A stretch of 64,000 nt of DNA from Diatrype stigma. Taxonomy: Eukaryota; Ascomycota; Sordariomycetes; Xylariales; Diatrypaceae. The stretch is from positions 434,001-498,000 of the forward strand of contig JAKJXP020000024.1 of assembly GCA_022225965.2 (NCBI GenBank), in the 5' to 3' direction. Position 1 is the stretch's first letter. The number at the start of each line of letters is the position of its first letter. The notes under the pieces are model-generated. The model ran no database searches. It was given only the letters and a program-made list of their open reading frames with translations, and was not told the origin of the DNA. Below, in pieces: positions 12,989-23,560 of this stretch. The translations under genes and the position numbers were made by a program.

Positions 12989-14871
12989 ATGCAGCTATTG
13001 CTGAGGAGGATCCCAGCCATATCTCGCAATGCAAGCTTCGCGACGAGGGCAGCCGTGACGGCCCTAGCAGCGGCCCCCTTCTCTGCTCGTGGCCCTGCTG
13101 CTGCTGTTGTTCCCGGCCAAAGAGTAGCCGGGATACTAGGGGTTGTCGCGTCGTCCCGACGAAGCCCGTCGCAGGCGCAGGACCTGCAGGTGCGCTGGTC
13201 ATCTTCCAACTCGAGATGGAAGCAGCGGCAGGGAACCGACTTCTACGCTCGCGAAGCGCGCGTGAAGGGCCTGAAGAGCCGCGCCGCCTTCAAGTTATAC
13301 GAGGTCAGTAGGGAGGCAAACAACCAGTGGCTGGCCCCTTTCCTCCCCCTTGGATTAGAGACAAGCGAAACTCTGGCAGACTCCGGATGGAACCAGACGC
13401 TAACAAGCAGCTGGCTGTCGTCGTCGTCGTTCTAACAAACGAAAAGATGGACACGAAATATAGATTTTTCAAGCATGGGCAGACTGTGGTAGATCTCGTA
13501 GGCAACCATCTTATCTATCTATCTTCACGATTCTGCGCGCCCCCCAAGCAGTAGCGATCGTGCCGTGCCGTGCCGCTACAGTAGCTAAAAGGAAGATTTT
13601 CGCAGGGTTACGCGCCAGGTAGCTGGTCCCAAGTAAGACGCGGCCACAACTTCTCGCTTTTCTTTTCTTCCCCCCCAACCTGAAGGCTGACTGGCTGACT
13701 GCCTGCCTCAACGTAAAGGTCGCCGTGGAGCGCACGAAGCCGCGCGGCCGCGTCGTGGGCATCGACCTGATCCCCGCGCAGCCGCCCAGGGGCGTGTCCA
13801 CCATCCAGGGCAACTTCCTTTCGCCGGCCGTCCAGGACTTCGTCAAGGAGTACCTCGCGGAGATGGCGCAGCGGGACCGCGATGCGGGTCCGCTCCTTCT
13901 GGAGGCCGCGTCCAACCGAAATAAAGACAAGAGCAGCAGCAGCAACAGCAATGGTGACGGCGGCGAGGATAGCAGCGACGATATCTTCATCACCGACCGC
14001 CCGAGCTACATCGATGCGGAGCGCGCCGAGTCATCGCCATCATCGTCGTACTTTCAGTCGCAGCACGGCGAACACGAGCACATCTCGGAGGAGGAGGGAC
14101 GGTTGGTTGATGTAGGTGTTTATTACGGAATCCAGGGCTTCTATTAACCCCCCCTTTTTCTCCTATCATTGATGTTTAAGGTACCCGTATTTCAGAAGAG
14201 AAACTTACAGAATGAGCTAATCGGAACGGTGGAACATCATAGGTAGTATTGAGCGACATGTCAGAACCCTGGGAACAGACCGCCGGCTTTTCGAGTAACA
14301 CATTGAGTAACCCGTATCGTAGGATGATGAACACGAGCGGAATGGCCTTCCGAGACCACGCCGGAAGTATGGTAAGTACTTCTGATCAAACCTACTACCT
14401 GAAGGTCCATCCGTCCATGACAAAAGTGTCAGTTTTTGGGGGGTGTTTTCTTTGGTAGCTGCTGAGGCGCGAAGAGGACCGATCACCAACTAACAAATCA
14501 TGCTAAACTAGGACCTCTGCCTGGCTGCCCTCAGGTTCGCCAGCGACACGCTCCGCAGCGGCGGGCACTTCGTGTGCAAGTTCTACCAGGGCAACGAGGA
14601 CAAATCCCTGGAGATGAGGTTGAAGAAGATGTTCGGGAAGGTCCACCGAGAGAAGCCGGAGTCGTCTAGAAGTGTGAGTTATTCTTGCTGGCTAGGTAGA
14701 TACCTGGCTTAGGTATACTGTTTGCCATCGGACAAAGGTTAACTCCTCACCCCCTAGGAATCCCGCGAGGCTTACTTTGTTGCGCTGCGTCGGAAGATCG
14801 ATGTCAGTTTCTCGGATACGGAGCCTTCGTCTTCAGGTGATAAGTTTACCGGTTACGCATATGGTGTTTGA
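12989..14871 (+). CDS. MRM2: mitochondrial rRNA 2'-O-methyltransferase, RrmJ/FtsJ family
   Basis: The likely role is SAM-dependent ribose methylation of a uridine in the peptidyl-transferase loop of mitochondrial large-subunit rRNA, as for yeast Mrm2. Seven exons are inferred: 12989-13303, 13447-13497, 13606-13632, 13719-14111, 14243-14371, 14512-14673 and 14758-14871, giving 396 residues. The first 80 residues are Ala/Arg/Ser-rich with hardly any acid, a good mitochondrial presequence. The SAM motif GYAPGSWSQ (123-131) is a complete 27-base exon. The K-D-K-E catalytic tetrad can be placed at Lys102 (SRAAFKL), Asp267 (LSDMSEP), Lys328 (HFVCKFYQG) and Glu363 (SREAYFVAL). A Ser/Asn/Asp/Glu-rich insertion of about 60 residues (about 190-255) sits between the motif-I half and the catalytic Asp, where bacterial RrmJ is compact. 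Family is certain; the mitochondrial assignment rests on the presequence. Confidence 0.93.
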
Positions 14872-15733
14872 AATACGAATGGAAGTTATATTTACCCTGG
14901 CAGATGTGGTCGTTACGGTTAGGGTCCGTGTTATCATGGACAACTAACGCATGATACACGGAAATGTATAGAAGTCTACTAGTGAGTAGGCATAGATTAG
15001 ACAGGTGCGGATATGAGAGGAAGGCCGCTCGATTCGTCATACGATACCCCCTGTAATAGTGTATATACTGTATTAAATCAATACTCGCATCGATGCACTC
15101 CTTGGTCCTCACCTGTCCATACTACTGGTCTGTGCATGTAGAACTGAGTATATAGCTTCGTGCACATCTCTGTGGTGGGTTTAAGGCTCCTGTAGCCCGT
15201 AAGGGATATTGAGGCTGAGCTCTGGGCTATCTCGTTATGGCACTCGCTTGTTCTCTTGGCTAATAACTTGTGCCTGTATGCTAGCTAAGTAGCTAGTGGA
15301 CCGTCTACATCTACAAAAGTACTGTGCATATGCATAGGTATGTCACGGTTCGTTGCCTACATGAAGATGACATCCATGATAGGGTCAAGGTCATCCATCG
15401 GTGTCTGGAATACCAGAATGCTAGTTACCTATGCGAGCCGAGCCGTCTCATGGACGAGCTGAACCGGCGTGATTACTACTCAAGGATTCATAGGCTAACT
15501 AACGAGTGGATCTCGTCGAGTTCTAACGGCTTATAAGCACGATATGCTCACCTACTCCCTCTTTCATCTTAAATTCGCGTCGCTCGGCAACCTATTGATT
15601 ATCGGCTAGCGACAAGCACCGAGCATCCTGACAACCGGGGGACAGCTTTACCATACCTAGACACCTACAAGTCGTGTCCAGAACTAGTCTACTAATCTAA
15701 GGACAGGCACAGGAACTTAGAGGCGCCTCTACC
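14872..15733. other. intergenic, nothing recognised
   Basis: The stretch holds only short ORFs without motifs. The A/T-rich first part is probably the MRM2 3' region and the last part the promoter of the membrane-protein gene at 15734. Confidence 0.6.
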
Positions 15734-17098
15734 ATGGCGGGAACCAAGAACCCGGCGGCAGCAGCGGCGACGCCATCACCACCACCAACCCGCCCCCGCC
15801 CCCGGCCCCGCCGCCGTCCCTTCAACACCCTCATCACGCTCTCCTTCCTGCTCATCTCCGCCGGCTCGCTGTGGACGATGCGCATCGACACGGCGCTGCA
15901 CGGCGTGCCGAGGGACTTCGCGCCGCAGGTCGAGAGCGGCCAGCTCTCCGCCTCCACATTCTTTTCTTCCCCCTCCCCCTCCTCCCCCGCTCTGATCCTC
16001 CGCAAGCACTACACGGGCCTCGCGGCCCTCGACGAGGCCCTCGCCTTCCTAGTCGCGGCCTTCATCGCGGGGCCTGCTGCAGCTGCTACGGAAGGGGGAT
16101 GGGGAGCCGTGCGGCTGCAGCAGCTGCACTTCCTCGTGTCGTTCTACGCCGTCGTGGCCGCGTGGGCCGTCGAGGCGTGCCGCGCCCGGCGGCGGTCCGT
16201 CGCCTGGACCGCCCCGTGGGCGCTGCTGTACCAGACGGTCGGCGCGGCCGTCGTCGTGCCCCTGTTCTGCGTCGCGCACCTCGCGGCGGCGGACGACGAC
16301 GACGGTGATACTGCTGCGGGAGGGGTAAAGAGGGGAGAGGAAGGGGGGCGGAGACAGAGACAGGTGATGCGACCCGGCTACGCGAGGGCCCTGCTCCCGG
16401 CCACGGCCGTGGCCTACCTGGTCCCGACGCTCGCCATGTACGCGCACGGGCACTGGGGCGGCGACCTGCACGCGACGCAGGGGCTGATCGCGTTCTGGCA
16501 GGCCGCGCCGCTGCTCGTGGACGTGCTCCTCGTCCTGTTCGCCTCTCTCCCTAGTATTCCCGTCTCCGTGGAGAACAAGAAGGACGGCAGGAAGAGCGAC
16601 CTCCCCCACCTCCAGCGCCTCTACCTGTTCGCCGCCATCGTATCCGCGCTCGCGCACCTCGGGACGCTGTACTGCATCTTCTTCTCCGCATCTGCCTCTG
16701 CTTCCCTCAGCCGTCTTGCCTTCTTCGCGCACGTGTTCCTGCCCAGCCGCGCGACGTGGCACGACAGCACGGCGCTGGGCCTGCACTGGATCTTCCAGTG
16801 GGACTGGTTGGGCGTGGTGGCCGCATCGCTGCTGTGGTGCTGGGTCCTGGTGTGCGATGTGCTGCGGCTGCTCCGACGGACCAGCGGCGGCGGCGGCGGT
16901 GGCGGGCGAAAGTGGCTGTTTGAGGTTGGAGCTGCGGGAGCTGCCATCATCGCCATCGCGGTGGTGGTCGGGCCCGGGACCGCGGTGGCGGCTGTCTGGA
17001 GCTGGAGAGAGGATAAGTTGGCCTTGTTGGAAGGGGAGGACCGAGGGGAGGATGAAGATGAAGATGGGACTGAGGCGGGGAAGCGGAAGGTGGCCTGA
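15734..17098 (+). CDS. multi-pass membrane protein, function unknown
   Basis: A single open frame of 454 codons starts MAGTKNPAAAAATPSP and ends KRKVA. I do not recognise the family. The N-terminus is a Pro/Arg-rich basic tail of about 30 residues. About nine hydrophobic segments follow, including TLITLSFLLISAGSLW (35-50), LHFLVSFYAVVAAWAV, PWALLYQTVGAAVVVPLFCV, LLPATAVAYLVPTLAM, LLVDVLLVLFASL, LYLFAAIVSALAHLGTLYCI, WLGVVAASLLWCWVLVCDVL and AAIIAIAVVVGPGTAVAAVW. A charged Arg/Gly loop (RGEEGGRRQRQ) and an acidic tail (EGEDRGEDEDEDG) flank the core. Third-position GC is very high, which also creates long antiparallel ORFs. No intron is needed. A transporter or membrane enzyme is possible, but no catalytic motif is visible. 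Confidence 0.8.
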   Translation: MAGTKNPAAAAATPSPPPTRPRPRPRRRPFNTLITLSFLLISAGSLWTMRIDTALHGVPRDFAPQVESGQLSASTFFSSPSPSSPALILRKHYTGLAALDEALAFLVAAFIAGPAAAATEGGWGAVRLQQLHFLVSFYAVVAAWAVEACRARRRSVAWTAPWALLYQTVGAAVVVPLFCVAHLAAADDDDGDTAAGGVKRGEEGGRRQRQVMRPGYARALLPATAVAYLVPTLAMYAHGHWGGDLHATQGLIAFWQAAPLLVDVLLVLFASLPSIPVSVENKKDGRKSDLPHLQRLYLFAAIVSALAHLGTLYCIFFSASASASLSRLAFFAHVFLPSRATWHDSTALGLHWIFQWDWLGVVAASLLWCWVLVCDVLRLLRRTSGGGGGGGRKWLFEVGAAGAAIIAIAVVVGPGTAVAAVWSWREDKLALLEGEDRGEDEDEDGTEAGKRKVA

Positions 17099-17441
17099 TT
17101 GATTAATTGATTGATCAGCCGTTTTGATTCGGGGGGGGGGGGGAGGGGGGGGGGGCTTAGCATCTCGTACGAAACAAATGGAAGTCATCACCACATTTTA
17201 CCAATATTCTCACGTCCATGTCATCCATAGTCTGCAAAGCAGGATCATTCCCCGGTATTTATATTCCTACAGAAAAATGCAATCGTAAGCTACGCCGACC
17301 GAATCGCACCTTGACCTTGCAAAGCACGCCCTAGTAATACAACGCCGACAAATGCATGTGACCACCGTGATGCGATGCCATTATTTCCCGCTTGAATCAA
17401 ACAATCTCTGATTCCCATTCCCATGCCCCTTGTAGGTTTAT
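17099..17441. other. convergent 3' intergenic with poly-G tract
   Basis: This lies between the convergent membrane-protein and coiled-coil genes. Positions 17131-17155 are 13 G, one A, then 11 G. TGATTGATTAATTGATTGATCA just upstream is a short ATTG repeat at the 3' end of the plus-strand gene. No gene is visible. Confidence 0.7.
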
Positions 17442-19847
17442 TCATGCAAGAAAGCTCGCACCCACCCCCCGGCGGTCCCGCTTCAAGGGGGAGAACGTAG
17501 AACCGGTAGCGAACGCGGGATTTCTCTTGATGCCCAGCGGCGCCTTGGCCAGAGGAGCAGCCCCCCGTGCCCCGCCGAGCTGGACCTTGGAAGGCTTCCT
17601 CGTTAGTCCTGCTGGGGCCGGAGCCTCGGCCGGGGTCTCGCCGTCGTCTTCGTCGAATAGCGTCTGCGTCTTGGTCGAGCCGAGGACCTTGCGCTTCCTC
17701 TTCTTCGGCGGCTCTTCGACGGCGCTGATGCTAGCCTTCGACTTCGTCTTCTCCTCTTGGGGCGCTGTGAAGTTGAACTTGACGGTATTCGTCTTCTCTC
17801 CAGCCGCTTTCTGTTTCAGCTTCTGTGCCGCCGCCTTTTTGGCCGCTGGCGCCGGTTTAGGCTTCGGCTGTTCTTCCTGGCTGCTGCTGTTATCTCCCTC
17901 AGCAGCATCGGCAGCATCGACGCCATCGGCAGCATCGGCAGCATCATCGGCGTCAGCGGCAGTATCGGCTGCAACATCAACAGCATCAGCAGCATCAGCA
18001 TCAGCATCATCGGCGGCATCAGCGGCATCATCTTCTTCAGCTGCCTTCTTCAGGCTGGGCTTATTAGCCTTCTTCAGTATCTTCTTTGCGGCAGGTTGCG
18101 CGTTCTTCTTAGCTGATGGCGCATCGGTGAGGACTTTCTTAGGCCTGCCACGCCTGATGGCCTTCGGCTTGTCCTCATCCTCCACGGCCGTAGCTGCTGG
18201 AGCCGCTGGCTCGGCCTCTGCTGTCTCAGCTTCTGGTGCTTCTTGTGCTAGTCGGATCTCGAGGGATTTGGTGGAATGCTGTGTACCCAGGATTGAATCA
18301 TCGACTAGCTCATCATCGTTCTGTTCAGGAGTCTCAGTTTCATCCGCCCCGGCCTTGTTACGGTTCAAGAATGGCGTGATAGAGAATGTCGATTTCTCGC
18401 CGAAAAGACTAGGCTCAATAGGCCGCTTCTTGAACATGCGCCGTGCAAGATTTCCATCCTCGGCGCTGGGGGTGTCTATTGTGATATTGGTGAATTCGTC
18501 CATGGACATATCGTGGCCTTTCCTCTTACGGAACCCTTGAGCTCCACCGATAGCCTTAGTCTTTTCTTCCGGCACCGGGACACGCGCTTTTTGAGCTTTT
18601 CGTGAATCAGCTTGAGACTGCTTCAGCTGCTCTAGAACCTCCCGTGTCTTCGCCTTGGACTTCTCGAGCCTCTTTTCGAGGTCCTCATTTCGTGCCTCAA
18701 GGTCAGATACCATCTTCTGACTTTCCTGTCGGATTCTGTTGACCTCCTTCTTCTGGGCCTTTAGACTGTTCTGAGCTTCTTCTAGCATGGCACGCAATTC
18801 ATCCTCAACCTCCTGGTTAGCTTGCTTCTTTTGTGCTTTCTCTGATGCTCTCGTCAGAGCCTGAACCTCTCCCTCCATCCTTTCTTTTTCATACTGTTCT
18901 TCGCGTAAGTGCTTCTGGGTTTCTTGTAGCTTCTGCCGAAGGTCCGCTTCTACCTCTCGAGTGCTGTTCTGTTCCTCCAAGGCAAATTGGTTTGTTCGCT
19001 TTTCCATCTCAAGCTGATCTTCTAGTCTCTGGCGCTGGGTCTTTTCCGCCGTGAGCTTCTTCTCTGCCTCGCGTAGCATCTTTCGCAGCTCGTCCTCTAT
19101 CCGGTCGTTGCTTTCTCGATTCTGCATTGCTCGTTTCGCCGCCTTTCTCTCGTTTGCGAGTTCGACTCCTAGGGTGTTGACTTGTTGTTCCAAATCCAAT
19201 TTCTCGCGGAGAATCTTTTCTTGGTAGTTGACCTCTAGTCGTAAATGCTCTAGTTCTGGCTTCAAAACTGCAAGCTCCCGGGTTAAAGCTAGCTTTTCTG
19301 CCAGGAGGTTTGCCGAATCTTGCGTAGCATTAGTCATAGACCGTAGCTCGGCCTGCCAACCATTGTTAGTATTTGACGTACCATATAAGGGTTAACCAGT
19401 AGTACAATAGGCTATGGATTGATTACCTTTAGGCTTGCATATTCCCGTTCTTGCTTTTCCAGTTGCACCTCCATGGTCTTGATGGTCTCTATCTTGCTTC
19501 TGAGTTGTGCACTCAGATTATCACAATTCGTAGCCAATTCCGTGTTGGCATCATTGCTTTGATCAAACTGGTCGCGTAAAGAGGTGTTTTCATCCCGCAA
19601 CATGATAATTCTCAACTTTAACCGTCGGATATCTTCATCCTTGAATAGAAGATGGGAGTTGCCGGAGTTCTGCTGATGCTTGATCTCGAGATCATGTAGG
19701 AGTTCCCGACGCTGTGGGTGGGACGAGACAGGTGAATGTTAGAAACAAGAGACAGCAGCGGCACCACTAAGGCGGGAAGATAGGGAAGACATGGAGTCGT
19801 AGCATTCGTACCTCGTCTACGTCCATGCTGGCTTTCTTCGGGCCCAT
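17442..19847 (-). CDS. coiled-coil protein with low-complexity basic/acidic tail, function unknown
   Basis: Three exons are inferred on the minus strand: 19812-19847 (MGPKKASMDVDE), 19427-19711 and 17442-19352, giving 743 residues. From about residue 15 to 340 the protein is an almost continuous heptad-rich coiled coil (KDEDIRRLKLRIIMLRDENT, EDELRKMLREAEKKL, EDELRAMLEEAQNSL). A linker contains RKRKGHDMSMDEFTNITID and SLFGEKSTFSITPFLN. Then comes a tail of basic AT-hook-like RRGRPKK, Lys/Ala-rich patches, and an Ala/Asp run (DAADAADDADADAADAVDVA) encoded by an imperfect trinucleotide repeat. The end is PLKRDRRGVGASFLA. Basic motifs with an RGRPKK core suggest nuclear or chromatin association; this is inference. 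It is divergent from OST3, sharing a 795-bp promoter region. Confidence 0.82.
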
Positions 19848-20642
19848 GGTGGCCTTTGCTACTCTCCCCATCAGTCGGTGTTGGCGTCGATATCGTTGCA
19901 GACAAAAGTAGGCGAACAAAGGTCTGTAAGTATGATGATGATTGCGGGTTTGTTTGGATTCGTTGATAGGAGTCAAGTTGGTAATAAAAGGTGGGATATA
20001 GGCACCAGACACCCAGAGACCCAAGAGAACCAGGTGCTGTAGCCAGGGATGAGCTAGTGGGAATGCCGGATGTTGCAGTTGCGTGTGGTCCAGAAGGTGT
20101 GGTCCAGAAGGTGCGGTCCAGATGGTGTGGTCCAGTTGGTGTCTGCAGGTGCTGTCTGTCTCTGCGGCAGTCTGGGGATGAGGGAAGGAACGGACGTGTT
20201 TGGTGCAATGGCCGCACGCTCCAGCTCCATCAACAAACTGCCTGAACAGGTTTAGCGTTCAGCACTTGACCCAAACAATGCTATCAGTCCTCTTATCGCC
20301 GACCTTGGCAGGAACGCTAACTCGCCTACTGTCATAACAGCTACGTAATTCACCTTGATACGTAGATAATGCACTGTTAGCAAGAGCCAATTCAGTTATG
20401 GAGGGACTAGGATTCAAGCAGCCACGCAGCGCCTGGCGTAAGCTCCAGAAGCTCCATTAAGGCCACATTCAACCTCCCACATCGCGAAGGACAATTAACG
20501 CTTGATGCGAACTTCAAGGAATTCCTTCGTCGTCGCCCATTGACGATTGATCACACAAATCAGCCACCCTTCCATTCGCCGATCAAGGCCTATTGCAGTA
20601 CTCTTTCAATTCAATCCATTGCCTCCGGGTTTCGTCATCAAT
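19848..20642. promoter_or_regulatory. shared divergent promoter region of the coiled-coil gene and OST3
   Basis: The two start codons at 19847 (minus) and 20643 (plus) face away from each other, so this 795-bp stretch must hold both promoters and leaders. It contains a four-copy 14-bp tandem repeat (20083-20138). Small ORFs here are explained by that repeat. No transcription-factor site can be assigned with confidence. Confidence 0.6.
20083..20138. repeat. 14-bp tandem repeat, four copies
   Basis: Four adjacent near-identical copies of GTGTGGTCCAGAAG are seen; copies 3 and 4 differ by one to three bases. They sit about 240 bases upstream of the coiled-coil start codon, on its promoter side. 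Each copy carries TGGTCCA, so the array could be a binding-site cluster or a simple minisatellite. Confidence 0.85.
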
Positions 20643-21816
20643 ATGCGCTGGTTGTCGCTTTTGTTCTCAGCGGCACTTCCTCTGACGGCCCTCGCGGCTG
20701 CCAAGAAGCCGGTCTTCGACGACTTCCATGCCAAAGCTGTGGCATCCGCACCCGTCAAGCTATCCGACTCGTCATATAAGAAGCTTACCGCCGTCCCACG
20801 AGACCATAGCGTTGCCGTCGTCTTGACTGCTCTGGACCAGCGGTACCAATGCGGCCTTTGTCACGAATTCCAACCCGAGTGGGAGCTGCTCGCCCGCAGC
20901 TGGACGAAGGGAGACAAGAAGGCCGAGTCCCGTGTCATCTTCTCTACCTTGGACTTCGCTGATGGAAGAGATACATTCATGAGTGTATGCTATCCCCCTC
21001 CTGTCCTGCAGAATACCTTGGCAGGATTGAACTAATACGGTCACAATTGCAGCTTCACCTCCAAACAGCTCCCGTACTTCTTCTGTTCCAGCCTACCACC
21101 GGGCCCCATGCTGTCCCCGACCTTGAGCCGCTGCGTTACGACTTCACCAATGGGTGAGTAGATACTCCGTAGCCTTTCTTCTTCAAGTTACATAAGTGCT
21201 CAACTTTATACAGCCAAATATCCGCCGAGCAGATCCATGCATGGATCGCCCGCCACCTACCCGACCGCCCACATCCACCAGTAAAACGGCCTGTCAACTG
21301 GTTGAAATGGACCGTAGTCACCGTCACCGTTCTTACCACCGTTGGAGTAATTGCCAAAGCCTGGCATTTGATACTACCCGTCATCCAGAGCCGCTTCCTA
21401 TGGGCTGTAGGCACCTTGTTTCTCATTCTTGCCTTCACCAGCGGATATATGTTCAACAGTATCCGAAAGACACCTTATGTAGCTGCGAATGGACAAGGCA
21501 GTATCAGCTACTTTGCCCCCGGCTTCCAGAACCAACTTGGTATTGAAACTCAGATCATCGGCTTCCTCTGTAAGCACCTTCCAGTCCTGCAAGCCTCCAA
21601 GGGGTGTCTGCGCGCTTACTAACTATCCTAGATGGTCTTCTGGCCGTGGCCACTACCACTCTCACCATCAGGGTTCCTAGAGAGCGCGATCCCAAGAAAC
21701 AGCGGGTCATGATCGTAGCCTGGGGTGGCGTGCTGTACCTAACATACAGCTTCTTACTCTACGTGTTCCGATTTAAGAACGGTGGCTACCCATTTAAGTT
21801 GCCACCGTTCTTTTAA
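20643..21816 (+). CDS. OST3: oligosaccharyltransferase subunit OST3/OST6
   Basis: This is a subunit of the ER oligosaccharyltransferase that N-glycosylates nascent proteins. Its lumenal thioredoxin-like domain holds acceptor proteins through transient disulfides. Four exons (20643-20984, 21053-21153, 21214-21569, 21632-21816) give 327 residues, normal length. A signal peptide (MRWLSLLFSAALPLTALAAA) precedes the thioredoxin fold, which carries the redox motif CGLC (70-73) in YQCGLCHEF. Four transmembrane segments follow: WTVVTVTVLTTVGVIAKAW, FLWAVGTLFLILAFTSGYMF, FLYGLLAVATTTLTI and MIVAWGGVLYLTYSFLLYVF. The start at 20643 is chosen because it opens the signal peptide; upstream in-frame sequence lacks one. 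The C-terminus ends LPPFF. Confidence 0.95.
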
Positions 21817-23312
21817 ATCCTTCGCTATACTGGGAGTGATCGAAATACCACATGATCGACGAGGTACGGATACTGATATTGATATTGCTATGATGGTTAG
21901 GGTGGCGTGTATATTACGGCCGGGTCAAGTCTCGAGTGATAGAGGACTTCAGGGACCCAGACGAATAAACAATAGAGCTTTGCTTTGATCAGCTACTGTG
22001 CAGGTTCTAGAACATTGAGGCAACCTACTGCTGAGAGCATTGTGATCAGTTTGAGAGGAAGCTGTAAGTGCCCCATATAGTCTGTCAATTACATGAGCTT
22101 ATCTACGAAACCATCCTATGAAGTGCAAATATGTCCATGTCATGTCACATGATTCACCGTGTTCTGGGCACGAAGCTTAGCTGGTGTGGCTCATTCACGG
22201 AATTGCTTTTCGATCTACGCAGGGCTCTGAAACGTAGTTACTATGTAGACTAGATGGTGGTCATGTTTAGTGAACCAATGGTATTATTACGTCGTGGCGT
22301 CACATCGGAGCTGCCCTCCGAACTTCCCACGACGGAGGACATGTAGCCAAGAGCCGTCGCCCCTACGCCTTAGGGTGCTTACGAGCTCCATCTTGTCTCT
22401 AATGGGAAGAGCGAAAGCATGAGAACGCCCCAAGTATTAGCCGGGGTGGTGGGCTGATCTTTCACCATTCGACGGCTAAATTCGGGTCCCGGAGCCCATG
22501 GTGCGCGCCCCTTGAACGGGAGACCGGGGGCTGCGCGCTTCCACACGCCTTTTCTTTGCGTGCGGGTGGTTTTAGGCGGGGTCTTTCCCTTTCCCCAAAT
22601 GATCTTACACCAAACAGAATCGAAGGTGGCTCACTGACTTAATCCCGTTTTGGCTATCATCCTGGCTTTCTTTGCTCCGTGGGATGAGCAATCTACATAC
22701 GGCAGTCTGGGCAGTCTAGTCAGGCACAGCAATGCCTGGCGTTGCAATGCCCAGAGGTCGAGATGGTGTGTATAGCTTAGGTGATTGCCTTTTCCATTCC
22801 TTTGTTTCTCAAAACGCTCACATGACGATTGAATAGGTACGATTCCTATGCTTACTCGGTAGGCAGGATCAGAACCCGTGATGCTTTGACAAGCGTGCTT
22901 GTGTGTAGGCATTTACACTCGTCTGCTGGGTAGGTATTTTACCAAGGATGGGCTGTCGGCTTGCTAGCACACATAACCGTACGTATGCGATCACGACATG
23001 AGAGGGAGTTTTTATTGATTAGGCTATCACAGCCTCTAACGCCACTTATGAGGTACCATCCAGGGACGTAATATTACATCGGTGCTTCGAAGATCTAGAT
23101 TAGCGGCATATGGCTTGCATATAGGTGAATATACGGGGTTAATCAAGCGTAGTAATAGGGCCTCTTCCCCACACAATATAATAGGTCCGAAGGGACGGGG
23201 AATGGAGACAGAGCAATATCCCCAAATGAGCGACAGGGGCAGGAGGATAGCTGCCAGCCTTCCTAGACATTCCGATAGTAGTAACGGTGGCGTGGAGATC
23301 AGCCAACCTTGG
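21817..23312. other. intergenic, no recognised gene
   Basis: About 1.5 kb upstream of the GH6 promoter elements contains only short ORFs. Around 22500-22540 there is a GC-rich inverted repeat (GCGCGC arms at 22503 and 22533 with internal CCCC/GGGG). I saw no tRNA-like T-arm motif and no transposon ends. Confidence 0.55.
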
Positions 23313-23560
23313 CCCCAGACTGGGGTCGTGGAGAACAGCGTCTGTCCTGCTCGGAGACCACGCACCGAGCCTTTTCGAGGCTACCGGCCCTCGTTCCCTA
23401 ATTACCGTCAAGCTTTCAGGCGATGGCACCGGCGACGGCGGCGAGGAAGCGGAGCTTCTGTTGGCGGTTCGTGCTTCCCGCTGTTGGTAGGACATACCAA
23501 ACCACAAGCTTCGCTCTGGCACATCCCCCTGTCTTGCCACGCGATGCTGCTGGTATAAGA
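23313..23560 (+). promoter_or_regulatory. GH6 cellulase promoter with putative carbon-catabolite repressor sites
   Basis: Positions 23313-23325 read CCCCAG-A-CTGGGG, a perfect inverted pair of SYGGRG-type sites, the consensus bound by fungal CreA/CRE1. Two further GTGGAG sites lie at 23292-23297 and 23328-23333. A TATAAGA box at 23554-23560 stands about 135 bases before the start codon. Repression of cellulases by CRE1 on glucose is established in related fungi; its use here is inferred from the motifs only. Confidence 0.45.

Noticed and set aside
16049..17194. 381-codon minus-strand ORF opposite the membrane-protein gene
   Set aside because: Composition is Arg/Pro/Gln/His-rich low complexity, typical of the antisense of a very GC-rich coding frame; the plus frame has clear membrane helices.
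17392..18540. 382-codon plus-strand ORF opposite the coiled-coil gene
   Set aside because: It is Ser/Ala/Ile-rich, the antisense of the Ala/Asp and Lys repeats; the minus strand has a spliced coiled-coil gene.
22841..22890. Possible tRNA T-arm (GGGTTCTGATCC on the minus strand)
   Set aside because: The B-box consensus is broken and no acceptor or anticodon stem can be folded around it.
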